Part shown: piece by piece, positions 41,641 to 51,962 of the stretch
How positions within the stretch are numbered: position 1 is the stretch's first letter
Layout: every line of letters begins with the position of its first letter
Assembly (NCBI RefSeq): GCF_012650175.1
Contig: NZ_JAAILI010000022.1
Span: 107,149-171,148 of the forward strand
DNA: 64,000 nucleotides
Direction of reading: 5' to 3'
From: Sphingomonas sp. S2M10
Lineage (GTDB): Bacteria; Pseudomonadota; Alphaproteobacteria; Sphingomonadales; Sphingomonadaceae
Program-made: the position numbers and the translations under genes
Notes under the pieces: model-generated
Seen by the model: only the letters and a program-made list of their open reading frames with translations
The model's database searches: none
Told to the model about the DNA's origin: nothing

Positions 41641-42869
41641 CAGCGGTCACATTCACCGAAAACGATATCCATGGCGCCCAGGATGGCGGTGATGTCCGCC
41701 AGCATGTGCCCCTTGGACATGAAGTCCATCGCCTGCAGGTGGCTGAACGCGGTCGGGCGCACCTTGCAGCGATAGGGTTTGTTGGTGCCGTCGGACACCA
41801 GATACACGCCGAACTCCCCCTTGGGGCTCTCGGTCGCGACATAGACTTCGCCCGCCGGCACGTGATAGCCTTCGGTGAAGAGCTTGAAGTGATGGATCAG
41901 CGCTTCCATCGACTGCTTCATTTCGCCGCGCTTCGGCGCGCCGACCTTACGGTCGAGCGTCAAGACCGGGCCTTCCGGCATGTCCTGGATGCACTGCTTG
42001 ATGATGCGGGCCGACTGATAGACTTCCTCGACGCGCACCATGAAGCGATCATAGCAATCGCCGCGGGTACCCACCGGGATCTCGAAGTCGACGCGGTCGT
42101 ACACGTCATAGGGCTGCGAACGGCGGATATCCCAGGGGATGCCGGCGGCGCGGATCATCGGGCCGGAGAAGCCCCACTTGATCGCGTCCTCGCGGCTCAC
42201 CGTCGCGATGTCGACGTTGCGCTGCTTGAAGATGCGGTTCTCGGCGACCAGGCTGATCGCGTCGCCGAACAGCTGCGGCAGGCGCGTGTCGAGCCATTCC
42301 GCGATGTCGTTCAAGAGCTTGACCGGCACGTCCTGGCGAACCCCGCCGACGCGGTAATAGTTCGAGTGCATGCGCGCACCCGAGGCCCGCTCGAAGAAGT
42401 TCAGGCAGTCCTCGCGGATCTCGAACATCCACAGGTTCGGCGTCATCGCGCCGACGTCCATCACGTGGCTGCCCAGGTTCAGCATGTGGTTGCAGATGCG
42501 GGTCAGCTCGGCGAACAGCACGCGCAGATACTGGCCGCGCAACGGCACCTCGAGGTCGAGCAGCTTCTCGACCGCGAGCACATAGCTGTGCTCCATCGCC
42601 AGCGGCGAGCAGTAATCGAAGCGATCGAAATACGGCAGCGCCTGGGTGTAGGTCTTGTACTCGATCAGCTTCTCGGTGCCGCGGTGGAGCAGGCCGACAT
42701 GCGGATCGATGCGCTCGATGATCTCGCCGTCCAGTTCGGTGACGAGACGGAGCACGCCGTGCGCCGCGGGATGCTGCGGGCCGAAATTGATCGTGTAGTT
42801 CGCGATTTCGGTATCGCCCGTCGCCGGGTCGATCTCGCGCGCCATGATCTTGTCGACGGTATCGCTCAT
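41640..42869 (-). CDS. nuoD: NADH-quinone oxidoreductase subunit D
   Basis: A 409-residue peripheral-arm subunit related to the large subunit of [NiFe] hydrogenases; it forms part of the quinone pocket. Signatures are [36 protein letters not shown] and [12 protein letters not shown]. Overlap with nuoC is 4 bases. Length and sequence are normal. Confidence 0.97.
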   Translation of the reverse strand: MSDTVDKIMAREIDPATGDTEIANYTINFGPQHPAAHGVLRLVTELDGEIIERIDPHVGLLHRGTEKLIEYKTYTQALPYFDRFDYCSPLAMEHSYVLAVEKLLDLEVPLRGQYLRVLFAELTRICNHMLNLGSHVMDVGAMTPNLWMFEIREDCLNFFERASGARMHSNYYRVGGVRQDVPVKLLNDIAEWLDTRLPQLFGDAISLVAENRIFKQRNVDIATVSREDAIKWGFSGPMIRAAGIPWDIRRSQPYDVYDRVDFEIPVGTRGDCYDRFMVRVEEVYQSARIIKQCIQDMPEGPVLTLDRKVGAPKRGEMKQSMEALIHHFKLFTEGYHVPAGEVYVATESPKGEFGVYLVSDGTNKPYRCKVRPTAFSHLQAMDFMSKGHMLADITAILGAMDIVFGECDR

Positions 42870-43702
42870 TTGTTCTGCCCTTCGCCCTTGGTCGGGACGA
42901 CGTCCGGATCCTTGGGCTTCTCGCCGGGCTGGTTGCCCGGGTGCGGCTGACCGGCACCGGTCTGGGCCGGGGACTCGGTGGTCTTGGTGTCCTTGCCCTG
43001 CGCCGGCTCGCTCTTGGCGGCAGCGGTGTCGGCCTTGGCCACCTCGCCTGCCTTGACCGGCGTCGGCGCGCCCTTGGCTTCGGGCTGCGGCGCCTTCTCG
43101 TCACCGGGCAGGACGTACTTGGCGCCTTCCCACGGGCTCATGAAGTCGAAGTTGCGGAAGTCCTGCGCCAGGCTGACCGGCTCATAGACCACGCGCTTCG
43201 CCTCTTCCGAATAGCGCACTTCGACATACCCGGTCATCGGGAAGTCCTTGCGCAGCGGATGCCCCTGGAAACCGTAATCGGTCAGGATGCGGCGGAGGTC
43301 GGTATTGCCCGAGAACAGCACGCCGTACATGTCGTACGTCTCGCGCTCGAGCCAGCCGGCGACCGGCCAGATATCGGTCACGCTCGGCACCGGCTTTTCC
43401 TCGTCGGTGGTGACGCGGACGCGGATCCGGTGGTTCCGGGTGAACGAGAGCAGCTGGTAGACGACGTCGAAGCGCTCGGACCGCTCCGGATAGTCGACGC
43501 CCGCGATCTCGCTGAGCTGCTGATATTCCAGGCCCGGCGTGTCGCGCAGCGCAAGCATCGCGTCGCACAGCCTGTCGCGGACGACGGTGAGCGACACCTC
43601 GCCCACGGCATCCTTCGCCTCAATGAGCAGATCGCCGAGAGCGGCCTTGGCTGCCTCGATCACGCCGTCGTTCACGGCATAGCGGGGAGCAGGCGCCCTC
43701 AC
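42866..43702 (-). CDS. nuoC: NADH-quinone oxidoreductase subunit C, with long disordered tail
   Basis: A 30-kDa-type complex I subunit. Residues 1-195 are the conserved domain ([58 protein letters not shown]). Residues from about 200 to 278 are low-complexity (Ala, Pro, Lys, Thr, Gly) and probably disordered, ending [11 protein letters not shown]. The start overlaps the nuoB stop by 4 bases. Confidence 0.96.
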   Translation of the reverse strand: MRAPAPRYAVNDGVIEAAKAALGDLLIEAKDAVGEVSLTVVRDRLCDAMLALRDTPGLEYQQLSEIAGVDYPERSERFDVVYQLLSFTRNHRIRVRVTTDEEKPVPSVTDIWPVAGWLERETYDMYGVLFSGNTDLRRILTDYGFQGHPLRKDFPMTGYVEVRYSEEAKRVVYEPVSLAQDFRNFDFMSPWEGAKYVLPGDEKAPQPEAKGAPTPVKAGEVAKADTAAAKSEPAQGKDTKTTESPAQTGAGQPHPGNQPGEKPKDPDVVPTKGEGQNK

Positions 43703-44238
43703 CGGTCCAGGCTCCCGATGCGGCGGATCTTCCGCTGCAGCTGCATGATGCCATAGAGCAGCGCCTCGGCGGTCGGCGGGCAGCCGGGGACATAGATGTC
43801 CACGGGCACCACGCGATCGCAGCCGCGAACAACGCTGTAGCTATAGTGGTAATAGCCGCCGCCATTGGCGCAGCTGCCCATCGAAATCACGTATTTCGGT
43901 TCCGACATCTGGTCATAGACCCGGCGCAACGCCGGGGCCATCTTGTTGCACAGCGTGCCCGCGACGATCATCACGTCCGACTGACGCGGAGAAGCACGCG
44001 GCGCGGCGCCGAAACGCTCCATGTCGTAGCGCGGCATGTTGACGTGGATCATCTCCACCGCGCAGCACGCCAGACCGAAGGTCATCCACCACAGCGAGCC
44101 GGTACGGGCCCACTGAAACAGTTCCTCGGTGGAGGTGACGAGAAAGCCCTTGTCGGCAATCTCGGCGTTGATGTCGTTCAGGAAGCCGACGTCCGGGAGC
44201 GTACCGGCCGGGGGCGGCGCCGAAAGCTCTACTCCCAT
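43699..44238 (-). CDS. nuoB: NADH-quinone oxidoreductase subunit B
   Basis: A 179-residue subunit holding the N2 [4Fe-4S] cluster next to the quinone site. The ligands are in [27 protein letters not shown] and [16 protein letters not shown] start at [12 protein letters not shown] (44238), which overlaps the end of nuoA by 10 bases; the upstream in-frame sequence is nuoA read in another frame. Confidence 0.97.
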   Translation of the reverse strand: MGVELSAPPPAGTLPDVGFLNDINAEIADKGFLVTSTEELFQWARTGSLWWMTFGLACCAVEMIHVNMPRYDMERFGAAPRASPRQSDVMIVAGTLCNKMAPALRRVYDQMSEPKYVISMGSCANGGGYYHYSYSVVRGCDRVVPVDIYVPGCPPTAEALLYGIMQLQRKIRRIGSLDR

Positions 44239-44603
44239 TCCAGGGCTCCCTTCTTCCAGGCATAGATTAGACCGAGCAGCAGCTCGGCGACAAAGATCAT
44301 CATCGAGAACCAGGCGGTCCAGCCGAGCTTGAACACGCTCACCGCCCACGGATACAGGAAGGCCGCTTCCAGATCGAAGACGATGAACAGGATCGCGACG
44401 AGGTAGAAGCGCACGTCGAACTGGCTGCGCGAATCCTCGAAGGCGGGGAAGCCGCACTCATATTCGGTGAGCTTTTCTGGCGTCGGCTTGTTCGTGCCGG
44501 TGAGGCGCGACACGAGCATCGGCAGGAACACGAACGTGCCCGAGAGCAACAGGGCGATCCCCAGAAACAGCAGGATCGGCAGATATTGTGACAGGTCGAC
44601 CAA
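44229..44603 (-). CDS. nuoA: NADH-quinone oxidoreductase subunit A
   Basis: The first gene of the complex I operon: a 124-residue membrane subunit with three helices and the conserved loop [20 protein letters not shown]. No ATG fits the family N-terminus; I use TTG 44603 (giving [15 protein letters not shown]) with AGAAGG six bases upstream. A Fur-like box lies 80 bases further up. All following nuo genes overlap or nearly touch, so this is one transcript through nuoN and probably on to DUF1467. Confidence 0.93.
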   Translation of the reverse strand: MVDLSQYLPILLFLGIALLLSGTFVFLPMLVSRLTGTNKPTPEKLTEYECGFPAFEDSRSQFDVRFYLVAILFIVFDLEAAFLYPWAVSVFKLGWTAWFSMMIFVAELLLGLIYAWKKGALEWE

Positions 44604-44682
44604 TGGCCTTCTCTTCTCGCGAATGCGGAATCTTGGGGGGCTTCTAGGACCATGATCCCAGTGCGGCAAGGCCTGGAACCGC

Positions 44683-44697
44683 TGAGAATCATTCGCA
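44683..44697. promoter_or_regulatory. Possible Fur box upstream of nuoA
   Basis: TGAGAATCATTCGCA fits the Fur 7-1-7 pattern TGATAATNATTATCA at 11 of 14 fixed positions. It lies 80-94 bases upstream of nuoA, in the only intergenic gap before the operon. Iron control of this Fe-S-rich complex would make sense, but the match is by eye only. Confidence 0.4.
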
Positions 44698-44732
44698 ATT
44701 GTTAAGGGGTCGTGAACCGGTCCGACGGCGGG

Positions 44733-46139
44733 TCAAGCAAGCGTATGAATTCGGATGGAATGCGCGGTCCCGTCGATCGTTGCAGGGACGAACTGGGCGC
44801 CGGGACTTCCCCCTGGTACAGGGAGTGCCGGCGCATTGATGATCGTCGCCAGCCGCTGCGCGAGGAAGCCACGTGCGCCCTGCCCCTCGCGATCGCGCGC
44901 GATGATCAGCAATTTGGCCTCGTCGGGCTGCACACCCGGCTCGACACCATAGACCGAGATCGGCAGGCCGCGATGGTCGGTGAGGCCGCACAGCCCCGAA
45001 TAATCCTCGACTCGCGAGGACAGACCGCGAAACGGCACGACCTCGCGGATCGCGTCGAGGGGCGTCGCCAGCAGCCGCGCGCCGGTATCGAAGATCAGGA
45101 AGGCGTTGTTGGACGCCGCACCTTCGCGCGCCACGCTGGCCGTTTTCCCGCCGCTTTGCGCCGGCGCCCGGCACAATGCCGCCATTGCCTTGATCGCAGG
45201 ATCGGCGCGAACCGCCGCGCTGTCGAGCACCAGATTCTGGCCGCCTGCGGGATCGGTGGCGATGCCGGTGAACAGCGCGCTGCGCTGCGCCAGCCCGGGC
45301 GGGACCGGCCCGAACTTGTCCTCGGGGATGCGGGCAACGCTGCGCACGCTTTCGACGTGCCAGCCGACCAGCTTGTCCTCGCCGATGCGCAGCAGGATCA
45401 CCGGCCCGGGGGAATCGTCCGGCGTCGAGCCATCGAGCCCCAAGGTCGCGAGCTGGTCGAAGACACGCACGTCGCGGCCCAGATAGTTGACGTTGCGGGC
45501 CCAGCCCGGGGCGGGAACGGCGCAACGCCGCAGGCTGATCGCGGGGGCGGTGCTTTCCACAAGGTGGCTGTCGATGGCGATGTCGACGCCGGCGACCGTG
45601 ACCAGCACGAACGGACGCGCCCGCGCCAGCGCGGCGCTGTCTGCCTCGCGGGAATGGCAGCGCACGAGCGGCAGTCCCGGCATCGCGAACAGCGTGACCG
45701 GATCCAGGATCCCGACGAGATGTGCTTCGCGAGCGAAGGCGCGATCGACCAGCCGCGCCGCACCGGTCGAGTCGACCAGCTCGCGCACCGCCGACACCGG
45801 GATGCGGTACAGGCCGGAAACCGTATCGATCCGAAGGCCCAGCAGCATGTCGTCCTTGCGCAGCACGACGATCGTGCCACCCGTGCCTGTCCGTTCACCG
45901 AACCCGAGCAGCACGGTGACGTCGACGACGGGAATAACATCCCCGCGCACGCCGATCGATCCGATCAGCGCGGGATGGCTGCCGAAGCGCGGCCCCATCT
46001 CCGCCGGGCACGGCACCACCTCGCGGACCCAGTCCACCGGCACTGCCAGTTCGATGCCGCACAGGCGAAGCAGACCCACATCGATGTGCCGCCGCCCCGC
46101 CTCCCCGATCGGTGCGACCAGATCGGTAGCCATCTGCAT
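44733..46139 (-). CDS. Chemotaxis coupling protein with three CheW domains
   Basis: A 468-residue cytoplasmic protein made of three CheW-like domains: about 20-150 (LLRLCGIELAVPVDWVREVV ... GSIGVRGDVIPVVDVTVLLG), 175-320 (the most divergent, FVLVTVAGVDIAIDSHLVES) and 345-450 (FLIFDTGARLLATPLDAIRE ... GLTDHRGLPISVYGV). CheW domains link chemoreceptors to the CheA kinase. A three-domain version is unusual; most CheW proteins have one. It starts 2 bases after the stop of the PAS-chemoreceptor gene, so the two are surely expressed together. No CheA is in the window. Confidence 0.85.
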   Translation of the reverse strand: MQMATDLVAPIGEAGRRHIDVGLLRLCGIELAVPVDWVREVVPCPAEMGPRFGSHPALIGSIGVRGDVIPVVDVTVLLGFGERTGTGGTIVVLRKDDMLLGLRIDTVSGLYRIPVSAVRELVDSTGAARLVDRAFAREAHLVGILDPVTLFAMPGLPLVRCHSREADSAALARARPFVLVTVAGVDIAIDSHLVESTAPAISLRRCAVPAPGWARNVNYLGRDVRVFDQLATLGLDGSTPDDSPGPVILLRIGEDKLVGWHVESVRSVARIPEDKFGPVPPGLAQRSALFTGIATDPAGGQNLVLDSAAVRADPAIKAMAALCRAPAQSGGKTASVAREGAASNNAFLIFDTGARLLATPLDAIREVVPFRGLSSRVEDYSGLCGLTDHRGLPISVYGVEPGVQPDEAKLLIIARDREGQGARGFLAQRLATIINAPALPVPGGSPGAQFVPATIDGTAHSIRIHTLA

Positions 46140-46141
46140 GG

Positions 46142-48610
46142 TCAGATCGTGCTGTGCGTGGAGGTCGCGAGATCGTCGATCATCGCCACCACCTGGCGCG
46201 AGGTCTCGCGCTGGGCGCTGACCGACTGGGCGATGCCCGAAATCGCCCCGGTGGTCTTTTCGACGCAGCCAGCGATCGACTCGAAGGCTTCGCGCGCCGA
46301 ACGCGATCGCTCGGTGCCCTGCGCGACCCGCTCGCTCGATTCCCCGATCAGGCGGTTGATCTCCTCGGCGGCCGAGGCGCTGCGCTCCGCGAGCTTGCGC
46401 ACTTCTTCCGCGACGATCGAGAAGCCGACGCCGTGCTCGCCGGCGCGCGCCGCCTCGATCGCGGCGTTGAAGGCAAGCAGATTGGTTTGTCCGGCAAGAT
46501 CGCCGATCACATCGACGATGCTGGCGATCTTCTTCGAGGACGCGGCCATCAGCTCCATCGACTCGATCGTGCCCTCGATCGCGCTGGTGCCGCGGTCGGC
46601 AGCCGACTGGGTTTCGGCGGCGAGGCCGGTGGCACTCCCCGCGCCCTCGCTGATCGTCTTGATCGCGTCCGAAAGCGTGCCCACCACGCCCTGCATCTGC
46701 TCGGTCTTGGCGGCGATCTTGCGCTCCAGCATCACCTGATCCGTCACGTCATAGGCATATTTGATCACGCGCGCGGGGTTGCCCTGCAGGTCGAAGACCG
46801 GCGAGTAGCTTGCCTGGATGTACACGTCGCGATCATATTTGCCGATGCGGTGGAACCGCCCGGACTTGCCTTCCCCCTTGGCCAGGTCGCGCCAGAAATC
46901 GCCATAATCCTTCGATTTCAGATGGGCGGGGTCGACGAACATCGAGTGATGCCGCCCTTGGATCTCGCGCAGCGTGTAGCCCATGGTCGACAGGAAATTC
47001 TCGTTGGCGGTGAGAATTTCGCCTTCGAGGGTGAATTCGATCGTCGCCAGGCTGCGGTCCACCGCCTGGGCGCGGCTCTTGCCCTCGATCGCGCTCTTCT
47101 TCCGTTCGGTGATGTCGGTGGCGAACTTCACCACCTTCACGACGTTCCCCAGCCCGTCGAAGATCGGGTTGTAGGTGGCCGCGAGCCAGATTTCCTCGCC
47201 CTTCTTGTTGCGACGACGGAACTCGCCTGCGACGAATTCGCCATGGCTGAGGTCCGCCCAGAAGCGGGCGTATTCCACCGAAGTGACCTGCTCCGCGTCG
47301 CAGAACATCTTGTGGTGCTTGCCCACCACGTCATCGCGGTAATAGCCGGTGGCGGAAAGGAAATTCTCGTTCGCGTCGAGGATCATGCCGTCCGGCGTGA
47401 ACTCGATCACCGCTTGGGCGCGACTGATCGCGGCGACCTTGCCCTCGGCGTCGGCGGAAGCCAATTTCTGGTCGGTGATGTCGTGCGCGTATTTGACCAC
47501 CTTGGTCAGCTTGCCGTCGGCATCGACGATCGGGTTGTAGGTCGCGCGGATCCACACCCGGCGGCCGTCCTTGCCGATGCGCGGGAAGATGCCCGCCTGG
47601 AACTCGCCCGCGGCCAGCTTGCGCCAGAAATTGGCGTATTCCTCGCTTTTCGCATAATCGGGGTCGCAGCAGGTGCGGTGGTGCTTGCCGATCAGTTCGC
47701 TGCGATCATACCCCATGGTTCGCAGGAACATTTCGTTCGCCGCGACGACATTGCCGTTCGTATCGAACTCGATCACCGCCGTCGAGCGATCGATCGCCGC
47801 CAGCTTGCCCGACGCTTCGGCGCTTTCGACCTGCGCCTGGGTCACGTCCATCGCGAACTTGACGATTTTAACGGGCAGGCCCTGATGGTCGAGAATCGGA
47901 TTGTAGGTTGCCTGGATCCAGCGGTCGCTGCCGTCCTTCGCGACACGCTTGTAGAGCCCGCCGTCGAACTCGCCGCGACCAAGCCGTTCCCAGAACTGGC
48001 GATACGCCGGCGAGCGCGCATGTTCCGGCGTGCAGAAGATGCGGTGATGCTGGCCGACGACTTCCTCGGCCTTGTAGCCCATCAGATCGCAGAAATTCTC
48101 GTTGGCGGTGAGCACGCGGCCGGAAAGATCGAACTCGATCATCGCGGTGGCGCGGCTGAACGCATTCAAAATGCTCTGGTTGAGCGCGGCCTCGATCCTC
48201 GCGCCGCGCACGTCGCGGGCGATGAGGATGATCGATTTTACCTTGCCCTTCTCACCCCGCACCGGCGCATAATAACCGGCCAGCCACACGTCTTTGCCAT
48301 CGCAACCGTCGCGACGCTCGGTTTCCTCGATCGTCTCGCCGGCGCGCAGTCGGTCCCAGAACGCCGCATAAGCCGGGCTCGCGGCATAGTCCTCATTGCA
48401 GAAGAAGCGGTGGTGCTGGCCGACAACGGTTGAAAGCACACAGCCCATCGCGTCGAGAAAGTGCTGATTGGCGCGGGTCAGGATGCCGTCCGGGCTGAAC
48501 TCGGCCACCGCATAGAGCCGGTCGAGCACCGAACCCACGTCATGGCAGAATGCCTCGTCCGTCGCCTCTCCCTGCCGTTCGTTGCCGAGACCGGTCACTT
48601 CCATGTTCAT
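46142..48610 (-). CDS. Soluble chemoreceptor with five PAS domains
   Basis: An 822-residue methyl-accepting chemotaxis protein without membrane segments. Five PAS repeats of about 120 residues precede the signalling domain; each carries a version of V(V/I)G(Q/K)HHRx[38 protein letters not shown] and QGRHHSMFV. The signalling tip is intact ([20 protein letters not shown] and [11 protein letters not shown]). The layout resembles BdlA of Pseudomonas, a biofilm-dispersal sensor with two PAS domains, but with five. I start at [12 protein letters not shown], with AGGA upstream. The ligand may be a redox or heme cofactor; that is inference. Confidence 0.9.
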   Translation of the reverse strand: MNMEVTGLGNERQGEATDEAFCHDVGSVLDRLYAVAEFSPDGILTRANQHFLDAMGCVLSTVVGQHHRFFCNEDYAASPAYAAFWDRLRAGETIEETERRDGCDGKDVWLAGYYAPVRGEKGKVKSIILIARDVRGARIEAALNQSILNAFSRATAMIEFDLSGRVLTANENFCDLMGYKAEEVVGQHHRIFCTPEHARSPAYRQFWERLGRGEFDGGLYKRVAKDGSDRWIQATYNPILDHQGLPVKIVKFAMDVTQAQVESAEASGKLAAIDRSTAVIEFDTNGNVVAANEMFLRTMGYDRSELIGKHHRTCCDPDYAKSEEYANFWRKLAAGEFQAGIFPRIGKDGRRVWIRATYNPIVDADGKLTKVVKYAHDITDQKLASADAEGKVAAISRAQAVIEFTPDGMILDANENFLSATGYYRDDVVGKHHKMFCDAEQVTSVEYARFWADLSHGEFVAGEFRRRNKKGEEIWLAATYNPIFDGLGNVVKVVKFATDITERKKSAIEGKSRAQAVDRSLATIEFTLEGEILTANENFLSTMGYTLREIQGRHHSMFVDPAHLKSKDYGDFWRDLAKGEGKSGRFHRIGKYDRDVYIQASYSPVFDLQGNPARVIKYAYDVTDQVMLERKIAAKTEQMQGVVGTLSDAIKTISEGAGSATGLAAETQSAADRGTSAIEGTIESMELMAASSKKIASIVDVIGDLAGQTNLLAFNAAIEAARAGEHGVGFSIVAEEVRKLAERSASAAEEINRLIGESSERVAQGTERSRSAREAFESIAGCVEKTTGAISGIAQSVSAQRETSRQVVAMIDDLATSTHSTI

Positions 48611-48737
48611 GCGCCGTTCGTCCTGCTTCACCCGGCATGATAGCCGATGGCGTTTTAAGGAACTTATAGGGCACAAATTCCCAGAAAAGATCTGGAAACA
48701 AAGTTAATCCGCCGGCTCCGTACTCGTACGGACCGCC

Positions 48738-49553
48738 TCAGCGCAGCGCGTTGGCGACGAGCTTGTGAAGCTTGGAATGCAGCCCGTCATTGGCGGCGAG
48801 GAACTGGTTGCGCTGCATCGCCATGTCCTGGCCGCGATAGTCGGTGACGAAGCCCCCGGCTTCCTTGACCAGCAGCATGCCCGCCGCGACGTCCCAGGGC
48901 TTCAGGTCCGATTCCCAATAGCCGTCGAAGCGCCCAGCGGCGACCCAGGCGAGGTCGAGCGCGGCCGAGCCGAGCCGGCGGATGCCCGCCACTTCCGGAG
49001 CGACCGCACCGAAGATGCGGCTCCACTCGGCGAAATTGCCATGGCCCATGAACGGAATGCCGGTCGCGATCAGCGCCTCGGACAGGTCGCGCCGCGCCGA
49101 GACGCGCAGCCGCTGGTCCTGCAGCCAGGCGCCCCGGCCCTTCTCCGCCCAGAAGCTCTCGTCGGTCAGCGGCTGGTACACCAGGCCGTGGGTAATCTCG
49201 GGCTTGCCCTGGCTGCCATTGGGATCCTCCACCGCGATCGCGATCGAGAAATGCGGGATGCCGTGGAGGAAGTTGGTGGTGCCGTCGAGCGGATCGACGA
49301 TGAAGCGCGGCTTGTCCGGATCGCCCGGCTGCTCGCCGCCCTCCTCGCCGAGGATGCGCCAGTCGGGACGCGCCTTGCGCAGTTCCTCGATCAGCGTCTG
49401 CTCGGCGCGCTTGTCCGCCATGCTCACGAAATCGGCCGGGCCCTTGCGGCTGACCTGCAGATGTTGGACCTCGTTGAAGTCGCGACGCAGGCGGGGGGCC
49501 GCCTTGCGAGCGGCACGGTCCATGACGGTGAGAAGGCCGGAAAAGGCTGCCAT
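48738..49553 (-). CDS. suhB: Inositol monophosphatase family protein (SuhB-like)
   Basis: A 271-residue Mg-dependent phosphatase of the IMPase family. The metal motifs are ILGEEGGE, FIVDPLDGTTNFLHGIPHFS and the C-terminal KPWDVAAGMLLVKEAGG. It could act on inositol monophosphates or related sugar phosphates; SuhB in E. coli also assists rRNA transcription. It is the last gene of the L,D-transpeptidase-M23-efp-suhB run, but a terminator after efp separates it partly. Confidence 0.93.
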   Translation of the reverse strand: MAAFSGLLTVMDRAARKAAPRLRRDFNEVQHLQVSRKGPADFVSMADKRAEQTLIEELRKARPDWRILGEEGGEQPGDPDKPRFIVDPLDGTTNFLHGIPHFSIAIAVEDPNGSQGKPEITHGLVYQPLTDESFWAEKGRGAWLQDQRLRVSARRDLSEALIATGIPFMGHGNFAEWSRIFGAVAPEVAGIRRLGSAALDLAWVAAGRFDGYWESDLKPWDVAAGMLLVKEAGGFVTDYRGQDMAMQRNQFLAANDGLHSKLHKLVANALR

Positions 49554-49612
49554 ATCAATCTCTCTCCCTGCCGCTGCTGCGGGGGACTAAGGAAGGCCTG
49601 ACCCGAAACGGG

Positions 49613-49645
49613 AAAAGGGGACGCAGGCCTGCCGTCCCCTTCCCT
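49613..49645 (-). terminator. Terminator after efp
   Basis: AAGGGGACG and CGTCCCCTT form a perfect 9-bp stem around CAGGCCTGC, itself self-complementary. Read on the minus strand it is followed by TTCCCGTTTC. It lies about 30 bases past the efp stop and before suhB. Confidence 0.75.
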
Positions 49646-49671
49646 TCGCATGTTCGGCCGAAGCCGGCAGA

Positions 49672-50235
49672 TCAGTCCGCGCGGCGGACGTAGGTCTGCT
49701 CGTACACGTCGACGACGATGCGCGTGCCGCTGCCGATATGCGGCGGCACCATCACGCGCACGCCGTTGTCGAGCACGGCCGGCTTGTACGAGGAGGAGGC
49801 CGTCTGGCCCTTCACCACCGCGTCGGCCTCGACGATCGTCGCCTCGATCGTGTCGGGCAGCTGGACGCTGATCGCCTCGTCGTCATAGAGTTCCATCACC
49901 ACGTCCATGCCGTCCTGCAGGAAGGCCGCCGCATCGCCGAGCAGGTCGCGCGGCAGCGTGGTCTGGTCGTAGGTTTCCTTGTCCATGAACACGAGCATGT
50001 CGCCTTCCGGATACAGGAACTGGAAATCCTTGGTGTCGAGGCGCACGCGCTCCACGGTCTCGGCCGAGCGGAAGCGGACGTTGTTCTTGCGGCCGTCGCG
50101 CAGGTTCTTGAGTTCGACCTGCATATAGGCACCGCCCTTGCCGGGCTGGGTGTGCTGAATCTTGACGGCGCGCCAGATGCCGCCTTCATATTCGATGATA
50201 TTGCCGGGACGGATGTCCACGCCGCTGATCTTCAT
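49672..50235 (-). CDS. efp: Elongation factor P
   Basis: A 187-residue translation factor that relieves ribosome stalling at proline runs. It shows three OB-like domains: [19 protein letters not shown], then [19 protein letters not shown] with Lys33, the position modified in other bacteria, and the C-terminal [13 protein letters not shown] with GSGTRI. I start at ATG 50235, since in-frame upstream sequence belongs to the M23 gene region. Lies 40 bases after the M23 peptidase gene. Confidence 0.96.
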   Translation of the reverse strand: MKISGVDIRPGNIIEYEGGIWRAVKIQHTQPGKGGAYMQVELKNLRDGRKNNVRFRSAETVERVRLDTKDFQFLYPEGDMLVFMDKETYDQTTLPRDLLGDAAAFLQDGMDVVMELYDDEAISVQLPDTIEATIVEADAVVKGQTASSSYKPAVLDNGVRVMVPPHIGSGTRIVVDVYEQTYVRRAD

Positions 50236-50275
50236 GGATCGTGCCTGTATGTGAGAAAGAGCTGAGCGGCGCCCT

Positions 50276-50851
50276 TTAGCTCCGCGCGGGCTTTCCCGCA
50301 AGCAGGGGATAGGGATCGATATTGGTGCCCTGCCACCAGCCCTCGCCGGGGGCCATGCGCTTGACCTCGAAATGGAGGTGCGGGGCGCCGCCATCGGCGC
50401 TGCCGCTGTCGCCCACCGTGGCGATCGGCTGGCCCTGGCGGACGGCCGTGCCCTCGGCCACGCCGATCGTATCGAGATGGGCGTAATAATGCACCGTCGC
50501 GCCATCGGGCGACCGGACGTAGAGCGTGTGGCCGCCGAGATCGCTCTCGAACTGCTTCTCCACCCTGCCCGACGCGGCGGCGAGCACCGGCGTGCCCTTG
50601 GGCGCGAGGATGTCGATGGCATGGTGCTCGCGGGTGCCGTCGCCGCGCGGCTCGCCCCAGTTGCTGTGAAGCGCGGCGGCAGGAACGCCCTGCACCGGGA
50701 TGACCAGGCCGGACGCCGAGGCTGCAGGAGGCGCCGCGCGCTCCGCGTCGGCTTGCGGCGACTGACCCGGCGGCAGAAACCGCACGCGCGACACCAGCAG
50801 CGCAAGCAGTGCGATCACAACCAGCCCTGCGATCAGGCCGAAGCGCCGCAC
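50276..50851 (-). CDS. M23 (LytM-type) peptidase, membrane-anchored
   Basis: A 191-residue protein with an N-terminal membrane anchor ([18 protein letters not shown]) and a LytM/M23 zinc endopeptidase domain that cuts peptidoglycan cross-bridges. Metal ligands are in [14 protein letters not shown] and HLHFEV, with [18 protein letters not shown] between. It lies 4 bases after the L,D-transpeptidase gene, so the two cell-wall enzymes are probably made together, in the periplasm. Confidence 0.9.
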   Translation of the reverse strand: MRRFGLIAGLVVIALLALLVSRVRFLPPGQSPQADAERAAPPAASASGLVIPVQGVPAAALHSNWGEPRGDGTREHHAIDILAPKGTPVLAAASGRVEKQFESDLGGHTLYVRSPDGATVHYYAHLDTIGVAEGTAVRQGQPIATVGDSGSADGGAPHLHFEVKRMAPGEGWWQGTNIDPYPLLAGKPARS

Positions 50852-50855
50852 GGCG

Positions 50856-51848
50856 CTATTCCTGGAAGATCGCCGGGGTGCCCGGCTTCACCATCAGCGC
50901 CACCCGCGCGGCATCCCAGTTGGTCAGGCGGATGCAGCCATGGCTCTCGGTACGGCCGATCGTCTGCGGCTCGGGGGTGCCGTGGATGCCGTAATGCTCC
51001 TTGGAGAGGTCGATCCATACCACGCCCACCGGCCCGTTCGGCCCCGGCGGCAGCATCGCGGCATCGTCGCCCTTCTTGGCATCCCAGAACAGGTCCGGAT
51101 TATAGTGAAACTTCGGATTGGTGTCGTTGCCGTAGATCTTCCACCGGCCGATCGGCAGCGGATCATGCTCGCTGCCCATGGTGGCGCTGAACTGCGCGAC
51201 CAGCCGGTTGCCGCTGTCATAGACCTTCAGCACGCCCTCAGACTTGTCGACAACGAGGTGATCGGCCTGGGGCTGGCGCGGATCGACGTTGAGCATATTG
51301 AGCGTCTGGCGCCATTCGGGCTTCCAGTCGGCCGGATAGGCGCGCGAGCCCGGCAGCGCGTTGGGCAGCCGCAGCATCGTGCCCGTCTTGATCGTGGTCA
51401 CGCCGGGGTTGAGCGCGGTGATCACCTCGGGCGTGGTGTGGAACATCTCCGCCAGCTTCTCCAGCGGGTTGCGATAGCCGATCGTCGACAGCTTGGCCTG
51501 GGCGTTCAGATCCTTGGGGATCGGATCGACGAACGGCCCGCGCATCGTCTCCGCGCCCACCGCAAGCGTCCGCACCGGGCGCAGCGCGCGATAGCGGTGG
51601 AGCACCGCCAGCGTCGCCGGGTCGATCACCCCGGTCACCTTCAGCCCGCGCGCCTCCTGCAGCCCGCGCACCGCGGCGGTCAGCGACTGGCCCGATCGCC
51701 CATCGAGGATGCCGGGGCCGAAGCCGAGATGATCCAGGATCACCTGCGCATGGAGAATGTTGAGGTCGACCGGCGGCTTCGGGGTGGGTGCCTGCGCCAA
51801 TGCCGGCGCGGCGAACGACATGGCAATCAACCCAACCCATTTCCGCAT
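50856..51848 (-). CDS. L,D-transpeptidase (YkuD) with peptidoglycan-binding domain
   Basis: A 330-residue secreted cell-wall enzyme. The signal peptide is MRKWVGLIAMSFAAPALAQA. A PG_binding-1-like domain covers about 27-85 (AQVILDHLGFGPGILDGRSG), a LysM-like segment 115-160 (KLAEMFHTTPEVITALNPG), and the YkuD domain 195-330. Its catalytic motif is YGIHGTPEPQTIGRTESHGC with IR following. It forms or edits 3-3 cross-links or attaches proteins to peptidoglycan. The start at 51848 is the methionine of the signal peptide with GGGAGAGG upstream. Confidence 0.93.
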   Translation of the reverse strand: MRKWVGLIAMSFAAPALAQAPTPKPPVDLNILHAQVILDHLGFGPGILDGRSGQSLTAAVRGLQEARGLKVTGVIDPATLAVLHRYRALRPVRTLAVGAETMRGPFVDPIPKDLNAQAKLSTIGYRNPLEKLAEMFHTTPEVITALNPGVTTIKTGTMLRLPNALPGSRAYPADWKPEWRQTLNMLNVDPRQPQADHLVVDKSEGVLKVYDSGNRLVAQFSATMGSEHDPLPIGRWKIYGNDTNPKFHYNPDLFWDAKKGDDAAMLPPGPNGPVGVVWIDLSKEHYGIHGTPEPQTIGRTESHGCIRLTNWDAARVALMVKPGTPAIFQE

Positions 51849-51962
51849 GCAACCTCTCCCGCCTATGTGCTGACAGGGATTGAACGTTCGCATCGCGGTG
51901 GGGTTGCCGCTGCGGACAAACCCCGATGGACAAGCCGCACGCCCCGTGTCCTTATCGACGCG

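Noticed and set aside
48719..48732. CCGTACTCGTACGG as a terminator after suhB
   Set aside because: The stem is only 5 bp and no T-run follows on the minus strand.
51880..51893. TTGAACGTTCGCAT as a third LacI operator, before the K+ channel and L,D-transpeptidase genes
   Set aside because: Only the AACGTT core and part of one arm match; the palindrome is broken and the genes are unrelated to the locus.
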